From Lamellibrachia satsuma (taxonomy: Eukaryota > Annelida > Polychaeta > Sabellida > Siboglinidae), in NCBI GenBank assembly GCA_033239005.1, contig BSQZ01000130.1:218501-282500 (forward strand): a stretch of DNA of 64,000 bases. The letters run 5' to 3'. Shown here one piece after another: positions 21,256 to 34,810 of the stretch; the first letter of the stretch is position 1; each line of letters begins with the position of its first letter. Under the pieces are notes generated by a model. That model did not search any database, was not told the DNA's origin, and saw only the letters and a list, made by a program, of their open reading frames with translations. The position numbers were made by a program, and so were the translations under genes.

Positions 21256-24200
21256 ATGCCCCCTCGCCGCATCCAAGGAGCACAAGAGCGCATAGAGAGA
21301 AATTCTAATTCGGCGTTATTCCTGACAAGATTTAAACGTACAGTCGATGACTGCCTCCGCCTTGCCACAACCGACCACCTCCCGGCTTCAACTCGAGCAG
21401 CATGCATAACCCGGTAGGTATCAATGGCTTCATTAATCCTTTTGTCAAGTTTCCGCATACCGTTTCGTTTTGGGGGACCAATTGGCTGTATAACACTGTA
21501 ACGTAGACCGTTTGTTTTAAATGCGATCACTCAAAAATGCAAACGTCAGATGCACAAAATCAGACAATTAATGGTCTCGGTGACTACTTTTACACCACAG
21601 CTACAATGTTGTTTTTTGGTCAAGGTCTTGTCAGTTATGTAGATAAATGAAAATGCTAATAATAAGGCAATATAAATGTCATAATGTAATTACTAATGCA
21701 ATGTAAAATCTATTCATATATATTCCTAAATGTAAGTTGTTCTCTTAAAGATTGGAAGCACTAGAAAGGCATACAAGGAGGGCAAATGGAACATTGTTAC
21801 AAGAGAATGCTGCCCAGCAATTACTGGAGTTGCTGAGGCCAATTAAAGAAGAGTTTAAGAAAGGAAATGGTGAAGACCAAGGTAAGACAGCAAATTAAGT
21901 TAATTTTAATATCGTACACAAACTACTCAATGTGCATTGCATGGTCTCACAGACTTAAATGCTATGCATATTGTTTCGTGAATTGAAACAGCACAAAATT
22001 GCTAAATCATCTAAAGAAACTACTTTGCCATTAGAGCCGGAACGATACACGGGTGTTACCTTGTCCACGTCATAAATAAACGTGTTTTACTGTTGTTGTA
22101 TCATTCTAGTCAGTGCAGTCTGTATCGCGATATGTATCGTATCGTGAACTCTGTACAGCTATACGTATCGTATCGTGAAGCAGTGTATCGTTCCGGAAGT
22201 AATTGCTATGTAAGCTCACTTCCATATCAACCGTATCATCACACTCATTATTTCAAGTGGTTGCATGGTAATCTGCTGTTATGCTTGTATGTTGCAGTGC
22301 GGCGCGGTTACCATTCTGAACGGACGGAGGCACCAAGATCAACGCGAGGTGCCCCAAGATTTGCCATCACTAATCAACAGCTTAGTTTCTTGGTCCAATG
22401 TGGGTTTACTGCACCACGCATGAGTCAGCTGCTTTGCGTCTCTTTAAGGACTGTTAAACGGAGGTTAAGGTAACTAATATTAGTTTGACTATATGCTTAA
22501 TTTGTTTCCGCTATGTATTTCCAAGAATCATCTGTATTTGGGGTAGTTGTTTAAGCCACTATCACTTTAACTTAATGTCATATTCAGAGTCATTTTGTTT
22601 AGTATTTGAAATTACATTATTATCTAGCAGTGAATCTGTTTCAAAATAACTACTGCCAAAACCTACTCCCTACTGCATATGGTATTTCTGACTTATATTT
22701 GTATAAAAAGCTATCCTGTGCCAATTGGATACTGACATAAAGCACATATCAGTTCATGTCACACTAGATAATAATAATATATACGCCTTTGAGAAAAACA
22801 AAATGCATGGGTATATCCTTATTTTATTTTTAAAGAAATAACTGGTCTTAACAAAATTAGTAATTTCACTTTAAAATTCTGCATGACCATTCAATGTTTT
22901 GTTATTGGAAATGCAGTGTGAAACCTTTAAGAACTCACTGATTTTATGCACCGGTCATTGTATTATGTCTAAAGTCATAGGTGGCATTTGAACAATGTGT
23001 CATGCTTCTTACTTAGTCCTTCATTCAACTTATAATTGTGTGGTTCTGTGACTTGTGTACTACATAATTATGATGTCGATATAAAAAAAGTTGTAAATAA
23101 ATTTCAGAACATTTGGCTTGAGCCTCAGGGGAGGATTCACTCGCATGTCTGATAATGAGCTAGACCGAACCGTGAAGAACTGCATTGGTGAGAATCAGCG
23201 AATTGGTCCAAATGCAGTAAAAGCAAGACTATTCTCGCAGGACATCAATGTGCAGAGGTGGCGGGTGCGAGATAGCATGATGCGTGTGGACGAAGGAGGC
23301 ATTGCTCTCAGAGCTGCAATGACCATTCAGCATCGCACATATGCTGTTGCTGGCCCTAACTCTGTCTGGCACATAGACGGCAACCATAAGCTAATCAGGT
23401 AAAAAATCATTTAATGACATGGTTAAAATTAGTAAAATGCTGCTTTGTTATCACATATTTAGCTTTTCGAAAAAATTGCTAGGTAATGCCATGTCATTGC
23501 ATGACATAGTACACCTTGCAAATTCATATGGCAGAAATATAGACAACATAAAAGAACCAAATGGCAATTTTAGTTTATATATAGGAGGAAAACCGTACAA
23601 TGGTGTAATGAAAGTGTTGTATTAGTCAAGACCTTGTCTGATTAATAGCATGGCATTGTATATTACTATCCTTGTAAATGCACAACTACAAACAGTGGCA
23701 ATTTGAGTTGTTATGAACATCATGAACACAATACATTGGTACAATACTGCTACTAAAGAACTACTAAATAACACCATGAACACAATAGATTGGTACAATA
23801 CTGCTACTAACTAACTACTAAATAACACCATGAACACAATAGATTGGTACAATACTGCTACTAACTACTAAATAACATCATGAACACAATACATTGGTAC
23901 ACTACTGCTACTAAATAAAGTAACACAGTAATTCTAAATTGAAAGAGATAAATCTTTATGCAACATTACTTTTGCAGGTGGAAATTCGTGATTCATGGAG
24001 GAATTGATGGATTCAGTCGTTTGCTTGTTTTCCTGCACGCCTCCTCTAACAACAAGAAATGCACAGTACTGAAGCACTTTCTCACGGCCACAAGCACATA
24101 TGGTCTACCCTCAAGGGTGCGTGTTGACCATGGTGGAGAAAACAATGACATCTGTGATTTGATGGAGTTACTGCGAGGAAGAGGAAGAGGATCTGCAATA

Positions 24201-24722
24201 AAAGGAACTAGTGTGCACAATCAGCGCATCGAACGGGTTTGGGTAGACACCTGGAATGGGGCCACCAATTTATACTATGATCTTTTTCACTTCCTTGAAG
24301 ATCAAGGTTCTCTTGACATCAATAATCAGCAGCACTTGTGGGCACTGCGTTATGTATTTCTGCCCAGGATTAATCGCGAGTTGCAGGCCTTTGTTGCACA
24401 GTGGAACAATCATGGCGTGAGAACTGAACACTACCAGACGCCATTACAGCTGTTTGTAGGGCGCAGTCTGGAGCTCGCCAACACAGACCTGACAGCCGTG
24501 CATGACATGTTCAGGGAGTCAGACAATGTGTCTACTTCAGGAGTAGTAGATGAGATCGAGTGGGATGAGTCTGGGACAGTGGACGTAGGTGAAGTGCCAT
24601 GTCCAATCTCTGACCAGGCATTGCAGAGATTGCAACAAACAGTTGATCCGCTATCTGACTCTCCAGAACTTGGCATTGATCTGTACATGCAAGCCTGTCA
24701 CTTTCTAGCAGACAATGTGTAG
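21256..24722 (+). CDS. IS3-like DDE integrase/transposase, five exons, intact
   Basis: Exons: 21256-21413, 21751-21881, 22298-22469, 23108-23398, 23978-24722; all introns are GT-AG, phases agree, total 1497 bp, 498 residues without an internal stop. The start ATG lies 32 bp inside the left inverted repeat. Residues 110-155 form a helix-turn-helix ('FLVQCGFTAPRMSQLLCVS'), followed by a charged linker. The rve/DDE core has D244 ('HIDGNHKL'), D301 ('RVDHGGEN') and E336 ('NQRIERVW'), with 34 residues between the second D and E. The conserved 'WKFVIHGGIDGFSRLLVF' block follows D244. Similar multi-exon integrase-core proteins occur in fish and marine invertebrates. Expected role: binding the inverted ends and cutting and joining DNA in the nucleus. 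The C-terminal 100 residues are acidic and unassigned. Confidence 0.9.
23714..23925. repeat. 50-54-bp tandem repeat in integrase intron 4
   Basis: About four units containing ATGAACACAATAGATTGGTA CAATACTGCTACTAA recur with spacing of 54, 54 and 50 bp. The array lies in the last intron of the integrase gene, ending about 50 bp before the 3' splice site at 23977. Confidence 0.9.
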
Positions 24723-25206
24723 TATGAAATGCATCACTGCTATTTCTAGGTCACTGGGGCAATGTGTCAAATTAACAATTGAGTAGCCGATTCAACATGT
24801 TCCTTAACAATAGTTATTAGTCAATCTGCACCTGGTGGTTAAAGGTGTCTAATTATACACTGCATGCTGGTAGAAGTCATAAATAAAGGTATGGCAATGA
24901 TCAATTTCCAATAGCTTTTGATTACTTTTTGAATAACTTTTTTGTGACTTTTTTAATCCAATTATATAATCTACAAAAAAATCATAACAAACCATTATAG
25001 TTAAAAAGTAACACGGTACCCCCAGTTTTTATTATTTAGATTATTCTACAAACAATTTGCCATATCTATCCGCAAAAATAACACTCTAATAACATTATAT
25101 TAATCAATAGGTTTACTTTCCACTTTAGCTAGAAAGAAACATGTTATGACAGTGAAATCTGATGTGATGTAAACACCAGAAGACGACAGATCTGCACACG
25201 GATTCG
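24723..25206. other. Intergenic space between convergent genes
   Basis: AT-rich sequence separating the two convergent stop codons. An AATAAA (24881-24886, in CATAAATAAAGG) could end the integrase transcript. I see no equally clear signal for the HECT transcript and no other feature. Confidence 0.5.
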
Positions 25207-28200
25207 TCACACCATGTTAGTTTCATACGCAGATCTGTCATTCAATAAGTGAAACCACTCCCGTTTCATTTCTGCCCTTGAGGTATAGGATGTGGGCAGC
25301 TCTACTAGTGGCCCACACATATGGACCCTAGGCAAACGGGACAAACCTGTTGCCTGGAAAAAAGCTACCTTTATATTGTCCTGTGGCATCATCTCAGAGC
25401 CAGTGACATAGAGCAGGAAGTCAGCCAGCTCCTCGGGCTCCATCGCTCGGACTATGGAGCAGAACATATGGAGAGCCCGCAGGTCTTCTGCTCTCATCAT
25501 AGCTTCATTTTCAGCAATGATGCATGCCGCGACTGCTGCTGCAGTTGGTCGCAGTTTAACATACATAACTGTCACCTTCTCCACAGTCAACTGGGAGAAG
25601 AACAAGGCAGCAAATTCTTCTGGAATCCCCTGCCTCATCCTCCTAATGAATTTGGCTGGCCTCTCCACCAGCACCTCGCGCGCAATTGTGAGGAGATCCT
25701 CATTCAGTGTACCGTTGGTTGGTCTTCGCTGTAATGAAAATATTAAATTAAGAAAACTACTCTCACACAGAGAATAATGCACTGAATACTTGTCTTCGAG
25801 AATCAATCTATACAGGTGTACATGTGTATTTGATTACTAGTTGCCACATAATTGAATCATTGCACATTTTTGCTAAATAATCATATTCAAATAATTTCTA
25901 TAAAAATTACTTTTCTTAGACACACACCAGTTAATTATTATTTAGACTATTAATAAAATTCACTTAGAAAACATTTACATAAAAATAATTGTTATCCACA
26001 AATTCACTTGAACAACCATGAGTTGAACATTACATTAAAAAAAATCAAGACACCCAGTGGAGAGATTTAGTTATACGTCTGTTACCATGAGAATGGTCTG
26101 ATGGAAACAAGTTCCATATTTAAATTGGTATTGTTATGTCTTAGCCTATTTATGGCACCTACAAACTTACCTGCATCCCATACAGAGCATAGAAATTCAG
26201 GAGTTCTTCCTGGTCACTGTCACTGAGGTCGCTGAAGCTTCCCAGTGCACGTGTCAGCAGTGCCCTGTCGTCTTGACACAGGTACAACATGAAGTCTGGC
26301 AAGAGTACCTCATCAGACACCTCGTCCTCTCCAAAGGCAATTTGGAGCAGGGTGCAGCGACATAGCCGTGGAGGTACCTGATGCAACAAGGCAACAGTGT
26401 GGCAAAGAAGACGACCAACTTGGATAAACTTCTTCTCATCTGCCCTTGATCGATGTAGGGGCAGATATGGAATTGCATAATCTTCACCGGTGAAGTAGGG
26501 CCGAAAAACTTCTGCCCAAGTCATTGTTAGAAACTCCTTTGTCAACCCTCCAAAGTCCAGGCCATCTTCTCCGATAAACGAAACTTTCAATCACTTTGTC
26601 AGAACGGTTGGGGTGTCGTACACATGTAGAAATGTGGATGGTATGTCATTCCTATGAAGAATGACTTCTTCATCCGTGTACTGAACAAGATCAGCGACTG
26701 ACTGAAAGGCTGAAACAGTAATCAGTGAAATGGGTACATTCCGAGTCAAAGCGAGACACTGCAGCTCGATAGGATTTTTTTGCATAGCTAGTGCATTTTT
26801 TTCTGCCCAAACTGTAGAGTGGGTCTTACCGAGTAAAACATATATTTAACCTTTTTCTGCCGGACCCGCATTTCCATGGTAAAAAAAAATGGCTGCCATT
26901 TTGAACAAATGTTGGCAAATTGAGAATCAATGCCATTTTTTAAAAATATATCATTATAATTTACTTAATATAACTTACAGGCAGTAACTTCACTCCACAG
27001 TTCATCTTCTTGCTGTGGCTGCATCTCTGTCACTGGATCATGTGCTGTCCTAAACTGAACCTGTGTAAACCAAAACTGGACATTTACAAAAGTTCTTACA
27101 AGAAAAACATGCACATTAAAGAAAAGTTTCATAAAGAGCCTTTTATCTAGCTGTATCCAACCAGCAACAAAAGATGTTGTCTTCTGCAGTTTCATGCTTA
27201 AAAAATATCCAATTGTACCTGAAAATTACAATGTGACTGTGCCAATACTGACATAAAAAAATTAGTGATGTTCTGTCATTGTGGTAATTGATACTTACAG
27301 TAGGAGTTCCAGCGTCAACGAAAACTGCATGTGATGTAAAATCTGTTGTCTGCAAAAAATATATACATGTCTAAAATTTCTCGAATACATTGGCAAAATA
27401 TATGTGGGAAAACTTTTCAGGTGTATCGAAGCGAATTACATAACATACATACATTTTGTGGGATACATATAGGACATACAGAATGGCACAAAGTGACAAA
27501 AACAATTAATCTGAATAATTACCTGTAGTGCTTTATATATGCATCATAATTATATTAGCAAAGATACATGTTCTAATATAAGCATCATTCAATGTAATAC
27601 AACTATATATACCATGGTCTTACTTAGAAAGTGGCTTTACAGGTCAGACAATGATTCTAAAACTACAGGGCACTTTTTCATAGTCTGACAAAGAGCATGT
27701 TTTGCAACTGTATTTATAATTCATACAATGTGAATGTTAATTTCATTAATTATTAATTTATTAATGAATTTGGGCATTTGAAATATAAAATGTTTGGGGG
27801 TTGCAATCAAATGCATGCCCTCTGTTGAGTCTGCATTAAATTTGTTAGCTATTGCACAAATAGAACAATTTTAAAGTAAATGTTTGTGTTATGCAATCAA
27901 ATGCACTGAAAATGTAACGACTACATATAAATGTGCATGGCTACTGCATACCATCCAAACTGTGCATTCAAAAGCATTTGCATTTGTTAACAAGTCTGCT
28001 ACAAAATAATATTTAAATGTTATATTACTGATTATCATTTTACTTAAATATATTTGATATATTATCAGATCACGATATGAGTGAAATTTCCAACATAAGT
28101 TTTCGCTATTGACTCTTGGAGTAAAATATATGCTGGTTATATTGCATTAATTATTTCTGATGCTAATAAACTACTAGAGCTAGGATACGATGTAAAATAT

Positions 28201-31200
28201 CTGATCCAAGCATAATTTACAGTAATCAAGAACACATGATTATTCAGCATAAGTGTAATCTTTGTTCAGCACACTTTGATTTTAAAATACTGTCAGTGGG
28301 TGTGCTCTGTAAATGTATGCCTGATGTGGGATTAAGATATAGGTCAGTCTCCTATGACATAACACTTGTGACACAGATGCAGTGAGACCACACTCTCAGT
28401 GCCACAGTGGTCTCATTAAGGGTCTGTTAATGAGGGTTATGTGAGGGTCACCAGTTAGTTTCCACATCTGGATAATCTAGTACCAGGGTGGTAGTAGAAG
28501 CTGTGCTGCTTATAAAACTAGTAGGAAATACATGATAAAGAAGACTTCTGGATGATTTGACTTGTATCCTGTTCATTCCATGAGACAAAAGGTAAGAATG
28601 TTGTCCAGGCATATTTTTTATAGCAATTTGAAATGTGGCCCGGCTACGCAATAAACACAGTGAGTACATTTTATGTGCAGCAGCCTGGCTGTTTGAAAAA
28701 TGGCAGTTTGCATTTACTTTACTGTGCCAGTAGTCCCCTCTTATAAGGTCACCCGTTCTGTAGAGGTATAAGGGCTGTAATGTGTGTTTTGGTGTGCGTT
28801 TGGTGTTTAAATCCGTGACCTTGCATGTTTCAATATATTGCCATGAAATGACAAAAGTGAGCAAGTGACGATGTTTTTTTAAATATTGGACAAAACATAT
28901 TTTGGTTTGCTCTCTTGTGCATATTACGGAACAGTAATTGTACACCATTCTTTGGACTATTTTACTAAGTGTATTTATAAAAATTATTAGTATTTTTTTG
29001 TGACATGGTTATTTGTTGACTTTGTGTCACTTGCTCCATTTCCTGAAAATTGGTTGATTTAACAAGGAATGACCTTACTGAGTATGAGAGCTGCAGACTG
29101 ATTGCATGGCTGTCGCAATAACACATGATGCTATTGGTCACACACTTACTCCCTTTTCTCACAATAAAACACTAATCCATTGTCACTTGCTCCTTTATGC
29201 TATGTCATCTGTAGAAAATCTGCCGTCTAAAAGGTTTTATCATGTTAAGGTGAGACACGGCAGCTCGGTGGGATTTTTTTGAAATTTGCATAGTTAGTGT
29301 AATTTTTTCATGCCAATTTGTAGAGTGGGTCATACTGAGAAAAAATATATTTAACTTTTTTTTGCCAGACCCCCGTTTCCATGGTAACAAACAAAATGGC
29401 CATGTTTTATTGAACAAAGATATCATTATAATTCTTGCAGAATCAAATTAAGTATGCTGTCTATTACACTGCCACCAGAAAATATTATTAAAACAAAAAT
29501 TGTTTTATTTCATTTTTATTTATTTGTAATTTCCAAAAAATATACTTATTTTTTGGCTAAATATACTTGTATAACTTTCAAACTTTTGATTATTTGTATA
29601 ATGTAATCTGGTGGCTGTCTAGAGAAGAATAAGCTGGATACAACATTCCAAAGTTTGTTTTTATTAAAACAAGAACATTATTTTTAGCAGTGTGTATGCA
29701 CAAAGTGACAACTGTGTATACGTGTATATCATAAATACACAAGAAGATATTTAGACACATGCTATACAGGTACACATAAACAAATTTGACAATTTCTCAC
29801 CCATTGCGCTTCATCAGACACATCACCTGCAGTGGAAGTAGACGCCACAGGAGTGACTTCTTCAGCTGATGGCTCTGGTCGCTGTTGAAAATAAATAAAT
29901 GAAAAACTAACAAATACAGTATTTAAATGTACATAGTTTCTACGAATTGCTTCAAAAACAATGTTTATATGATGTAACAAACATTCAGTTATGTTTTGTT
30001 ATACACTGAGCAGAACCAAATAATGTTTAACTTAGTAGAACTTTAATACATACTGTTATAGTGGCAGTGCTCGTATTTCTTCTCCGGTAGCGATGGTGGA
30101 TGATAGAAGGCATCTAAAAATCATTGTAGTCTGCATTCAGAAATACCTAACAAACACAAAAAACACATTGCTATTATGACGTTTTGATTGGGAGAAAATA
30201 TTGCCTACAATGTGTTATAAAATGTATTCTATATATAAATGACCGTATAATTTCCCTTAATTTATATGCACAGGTTATGCATTCATAAGCATGTTTACGG
30301 GAGACCTAGTTATTATTTTTTTACTTTATTTTTTAACTTAGAAAGCTGAATGTCTCGGGGAATGTGAATAATTAAAAAGTAAAACTGGGAGATTTGTTTT
30401 ATTGTGGGTCGTTCCCATGGAAATGGTGGCCATTTTGGTTTTTCAAGGTGTTTCTTGTACCTTGGTATCCATGAAATGCATTGAAAATTGGTTTGTCACT
30501 TGAATACATCTACCTGCACATGGCCATAGGGAGTTTTGTCCAAGAATATACAAACAAATTTGAAGAATACACTCTCCTTTGTCATTGGCTAGTCGACTGT
30601 ACACATAAATTAATTTTGACAATTTCTCACCTGGTGTGCCTCAGCAGATACACCACCTGCAGTGGACGTAGATGCCACAGGAGGGATTTCTTCATCTGAT
30701 GGCTTTGAACAAACCAAGAAAATTTATGTGAAAAAAATTATATTTAAATATATGACAAATATCAAGTAACAACACTTACTGTTTCTGCATACTGCAAGAC
30801 AAAGTTATGTACTTAAACATATGCACAAAGTGACAACAACTGTGCATATCATATATGTACATGAAGACATTTACACATGCTATACAAGTACACAAAAACA
30901 AATTTGACAATTTCTCACCCGTTGCGCTTCATCAGACACATCACCTGCAGTTGAAGTAGACGCCACAGGAGTGACTTCTTCAGCTGATGGCTCTGGTTGC
31001 TGTTGAAAATAAATAAATGAAAAACTAACAAATACAGTATTTAAATGTACGTAGTTTCTACGAATAACTTCAAAAACAATGTTTATATTATGTAACAAAC
31101 ATTCACTTATGTTTTGTTATACACTGAGCAGAACCAAATAATGTTTAACTTGGTAGAACTTTAATACATACTGTTATAGTGGCAGTGCTCGTATTTCTTC

Positions 31201-34200
31201 TCCGGTAGCGATGGTGGATGATAGAAGGCATCTGAAAATCATTGTAGTCTGCATCCAGAAATACCTAACAAACACAAAGAACACATTGCTATTATGATAT
31301 TTTGATTGGGAGAAAATATTGCCTACAATGTGTTATAAAATGTATTCTATATATAAATGACCGTATCATTTTCCTTAATTTTATATGCACAGGTTATGCA
31401 TTCATTAGCATGTTTAGGGGAGACCTGGTTATTATTTTTTTACTCTATTTATTAACTTAGAAGGCTGAATGTCTCGGGGAATGTGAATAATTAAAAAGTA
31501 AAACTGGGAGATTTGTTTTATTGTGGGTCGTTCCCATGGAAATGGTGGCCATTTTGGTTTTTCAAGGTGTTTCTTGTACCTTGGTATCCATGAAATGCAT
31601 TGAAAATTGGTTTGTCACTTGAATACATCTACCTGCACATGGCCATAGGGAGTTTTTTGTAAGAATATACAAAACAATTTGAAGAATACGCTCTCCTTTG
31701 TCACCCTCAGGACTGGGCCAAAGTGATCTGATTAGTGAGGTGACCGTATTAGCAGGACTAATGTCCGATATTTTACTGTTATGGATATCATTTGGGAATA
31801 TCCCACGATGACCATATTTACAAGGTAACCTTATTATTTCTCACCTGGTGTGCCGCAGCAGATACATCACCTGCAGTGGACGTAGATGCCACAGGAGGGA
31901 CTTCTTCATCTGATGGCTTTGAACAACCAATGAAAAAGTTATGTAAAAAAATTATATTTAACTATATGACAAATATCAAGTAACAACACTTACTGATTCT
32001 GAATACTGCAAGACAAAGTTAGGTACTTAAACATATGCACAAAGTGACAACAGCTGTGCATATGTGGATATCATATATGTACATGAAGACATTTACACAC
32101 ATGCTATACAAGTATACATATAAAAACTAATTTTGACAATTTCTCACCTGTTGTGATTCTTCAAACACATCACCTGCTGTGGAAGTAGATGCCACAGGAG
32201 TGACTTCTTCAGCTGATGGCCCTGGTCGCTGTTGAAAATAAATAAATGAAAAATATATGAAAAGCATGGAATGTCAGTGTAATTTATATGAATAACTTTT
32301 TATGTTTAAAACTATGTGATTGAATTTGACACTTTCTCAACCATTGTCTTTCTGACAGATACATAAACTGTGAATGAAACAGCTAGCAACTGATGATTGT
32401 GATTGTTGTTGATATTAAAGAAACATAAATGACAATTATTATTGGTGTTATTTACACCACATACCATTGTTAGTGAACACTATTTACTAACAGACAATTA
32501 TGTTTGTTTGTATGTATACCAGACAATTACAGTACGTTAACTTACTGGCAATAACCTCACATACAGACTAGATCTCTTCATTCCACCCCATTCCTTAATC
32601 CTCTGTGGATTGTCAATATTTGGTGGCAGTGTCACCAACCTGAGCCCTTCAGATGCTGGACAGCACCTGCAATGTTAATTAAATGCAAGAAGGATAGTAA
32701 GATGCTACGTTAGTACTTGAGTACTTCATTGAGTCATTTTAACCTGAACAAAGCTTACATGCAACTAGGCGTGCACCAGTTTAACATATGCTTACTGCCA
32801 CCTACTTAGTAACATGCATGTTTAACTCTTCTGAAGTTGCATGTTATGCTAAATATTGGTTACATACTCACTAGTCTTATCCTCTTCATACTGTAGTTGG
32901 CGCATAAGGCCACGGATACTGATTGCAACATTATTAATTAAATTTGCATGGTAGTCAAATACGTGTATTTCTTATATCTAACGTAGCATCTTCAACTAAA
33001 CAACTGAATTACTTAAATATGATTCATAATGCTATCACATAATGTTTGAAGATACCTGCACAACTCAAATGCCCCTTGAATCTGTGGGAATGCCGCCTTC
33101 AGCTGCTCCACAAAGCTGTCTTGGCTCGCATTCAAAGTAAATTTAATCTTAGTTTGTGCATACGTCGGATCTGTAATACACACATTTTATAATGTAATAT
33201 TGTTGCCAAAAGCAGTTTTTGTTTAATCAGTAATAAGCTTAGCCTTCATTTACTGGCATACTTCATCTGTGACACTGTGTTTAGTGCACAGTTTACACTG
33301 TAAAACATACACTACATTGTGACTAAACTGCAATTTGTGCTTCATGATTAAACACTGTCACTGTCACTGACTCTGAATATAAAAAAACAGTGTTGTTCTT
33401 AGCAAGTAATTACAATTTTAGACAATGGATAAACTTGATTTAATCCTATAAGTTAAGTCATTGCTTAATGCTAACTAACTCCGACAAACTATCCATTCTT
33501 TGTGCACCAAAAAATAACCAGTACAGTACAGCGGAACTAAGATGAAACGACAAATAATGTCTTTATTATCAAACCTGCTTCTCCGACTCGGTGTCGTTTC
33601 CTTCGGAAACGTATGTTTCCTGTTCCTGCCGCAACAACAACAACAGAAACTGTCCACGTTTTCCGGCCACGATTAATTTGACCAGTCCTGGTCCTAGCTG
33701 GTGGAATGTTTCGGAATCGCTGAAATCTAGAAAAAATTGACTTTATAGTACGCAACGCGATAACGTTTATCAGCCATTGCCGGCGTTCACCAACTTCGTG
33801 CATGCAATGTCTGCTGGGTAATTATGACGCTGCATGCCCTAGATAAGGGTGTCCACCGATAACTAGGGAATAGTGGAAAAAGACAACCAAAGCAGTGCGG
33901 CAGTACAATAATTACACTATATGATACTATGAATCAGTATTTATGCCGGTAAACCATACGGGCCGTTGCCACACTCGGGCAGCGACACGATATTTTAGCT
34001 CCACAAGGCACAAATGGCAATATTCCGTTATATGGTAATGACGCACACGCACGCACGCACGCACGCATGCACGTACACATGTGTATGAGTGTGTTGTACA
34101 CCCATACATGGTTTCCATGAACTAACGCTGAAATAATTGGCGTTCGAATGCTTGGTTGTGGAGTATAGGGGGTCAATACAAGTCTAGAATAGAATTAAAC

Positions 34201-34404
34201 TGGTAACTGTAACATCGTGATCGTCGTCAATAAAGAATATGTAGACAGGTCTACTATAACAAGCCTAGCTAGGCCTACTTACGCTTCTACAACATTCCCA
34301 TTACGGACGGTAGCTCCGGCCGGCGTGTTTTCATTCTCACTTTGGAGGTTTCGAACGATGGTATGCGCTCGGTTGACTAAAGTCTGCAATCGCCCAATAT
34401 CCAT
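25207..34404 (-). CDS. HECT-domain E3 ubiquitin ligase, 18 exons, one in-frame TGA
   Basis: Minus-strand exons: 34404-34283, 33726-33575, 33170-33056, 32918-32868, 32666-32546, 32228-32148, 32005-31994, 31916-31845, 31231-31172, 30999-30919, 30791-30780, 30702-30631, 30113-30054, 29881-29801, 27349-27299, 27060-26979, 26709-26171, 25728-25207. All have AG/GT borders and agreeing phases; total 2286 bp (762 codons with stop). Residues about 430-761 are a HECT domain: 'FIGEDGLDFGGLTKEF' is the N-lobe signature, and C726 in 'LPRVHMCGPLVELP', 36 residues from the end, is the expected catalytic cysteine. The N-terminal 190 residues resemble the variable front part of G2E3-like HECT proteins of fish. 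Codon 448 is TGA (26591-26593), just before the HECT signature, so this copy is probably dead unless read through or spliced around. Expected role: ubiquitin transfer from E2 to a substrate; its use to the transposon is unknown. Confidence 0.82.
26591..26593 (-). other. In-frame TGA inside HECT exon 17
   Basis: The frame reads 'TPTVLTK', TGA, 'LKVSFIGEDG'. Both sides are in the same phase and the downstream part is the start of the HECT fold, so the TGA is a point mutation (a CGA Arg codon would be one base away) rather than a true gene end. Confidence 0.85.
26750..26960 (-). repeat. Intronic repeat, copy 1 (paired with 29250-29440)
   Basis: The segment containing TAGAGTGGGTCTTACCGAGT and CATTTCCATGGTAA is repeated at 29250-29440 in the same orientation at roughly 80% identity. 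It overlaps HECT intron 16. Part of the same motif set (CCATGGAAATGGTGGCCATT) also appears at 30416 and 31535 inside the duplicated exon units. Confidence 0.75.
27350..29800 (-). other. Large HECT intron (between exons A1 and 15)
   Basis: 2.45 kb intron with no coding features I can support. ORFs at 28448-28948 and elsewhere lack splice support. It contains the intronic repeat copy at 29250-29440. Confidence 0.55.
29801..32228 (-). repeat. Tandemly duplicated cassette-exon array of the HECT gene
   Basis: In transcript order the exons are A3, micro2, B2, C2, A2, micro1, B1, C1, A1. A exons (81 bp) encode variants of 'PSAEEVTPVASTSTAGDV', B exons (72 bp) 'PSDEEVPPVASTSTAGDV', C exons (60 bp) 'MPSIIHHRYRRRNTSTATIT', and microexons (12 bp) YAET or YSES. 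Every exon begins and ends in phase 0. The genomic unit repeats with a 1118-bp offset (A1 to A2) and 1229 bp (A2 to A3), introns included. The A and B products are acidic, Ser/Thr/Pro-rich and probably disordered; C is basic. Confidence 0.85.
34045..34078. repeat. (CGCA)n microsatellite
   Basis: ACGCACGCACGCACGCACGC tract of about 30 bp in the first HECT intron or leader flank. Confidence 0.9.
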
Positions 34405-34810
34405 CGCTGAGTTATTCACTTTTCACCAATTCAGAATTTCCGTTGGAGGCTGGTAGACCCTTACTGACCAGCGAACAATTTTTCATTTCTTGCATACCAA
34501 ACTGTCAAGGCGTGCCCGGTCTGAGCACAGGATATCAGTTTCAAGTAAAGTGATATTCACTTCAATGCATTCCATTGTTTGAATGACTTGAAACCATATA
34601 AAACAAACAGAGAATACGAATATGAAACATAATAACTTTAATATGAAACATAGCTTGAATTGTGGGGTCTAATGTTTTTTAAGATAACGATTATTCACAT
34701 GAAACGTACAACACCCATATGTTACATTGAATAAAGACAGCAACAAACGATAGCCATTTGTGTATGTTTTCCAACGTTGTATGCTTACATTGGGCAGTAT
34801 GTTGCCACCT

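Noticed and set aside
21249..21530. 93-codon minus-strand ORF over the first integrase exon
   Set aside because: It is the antisense shadow of exon 1 (21256-21413), which has a start codon, a proper donor and a matching phase with exon 2.
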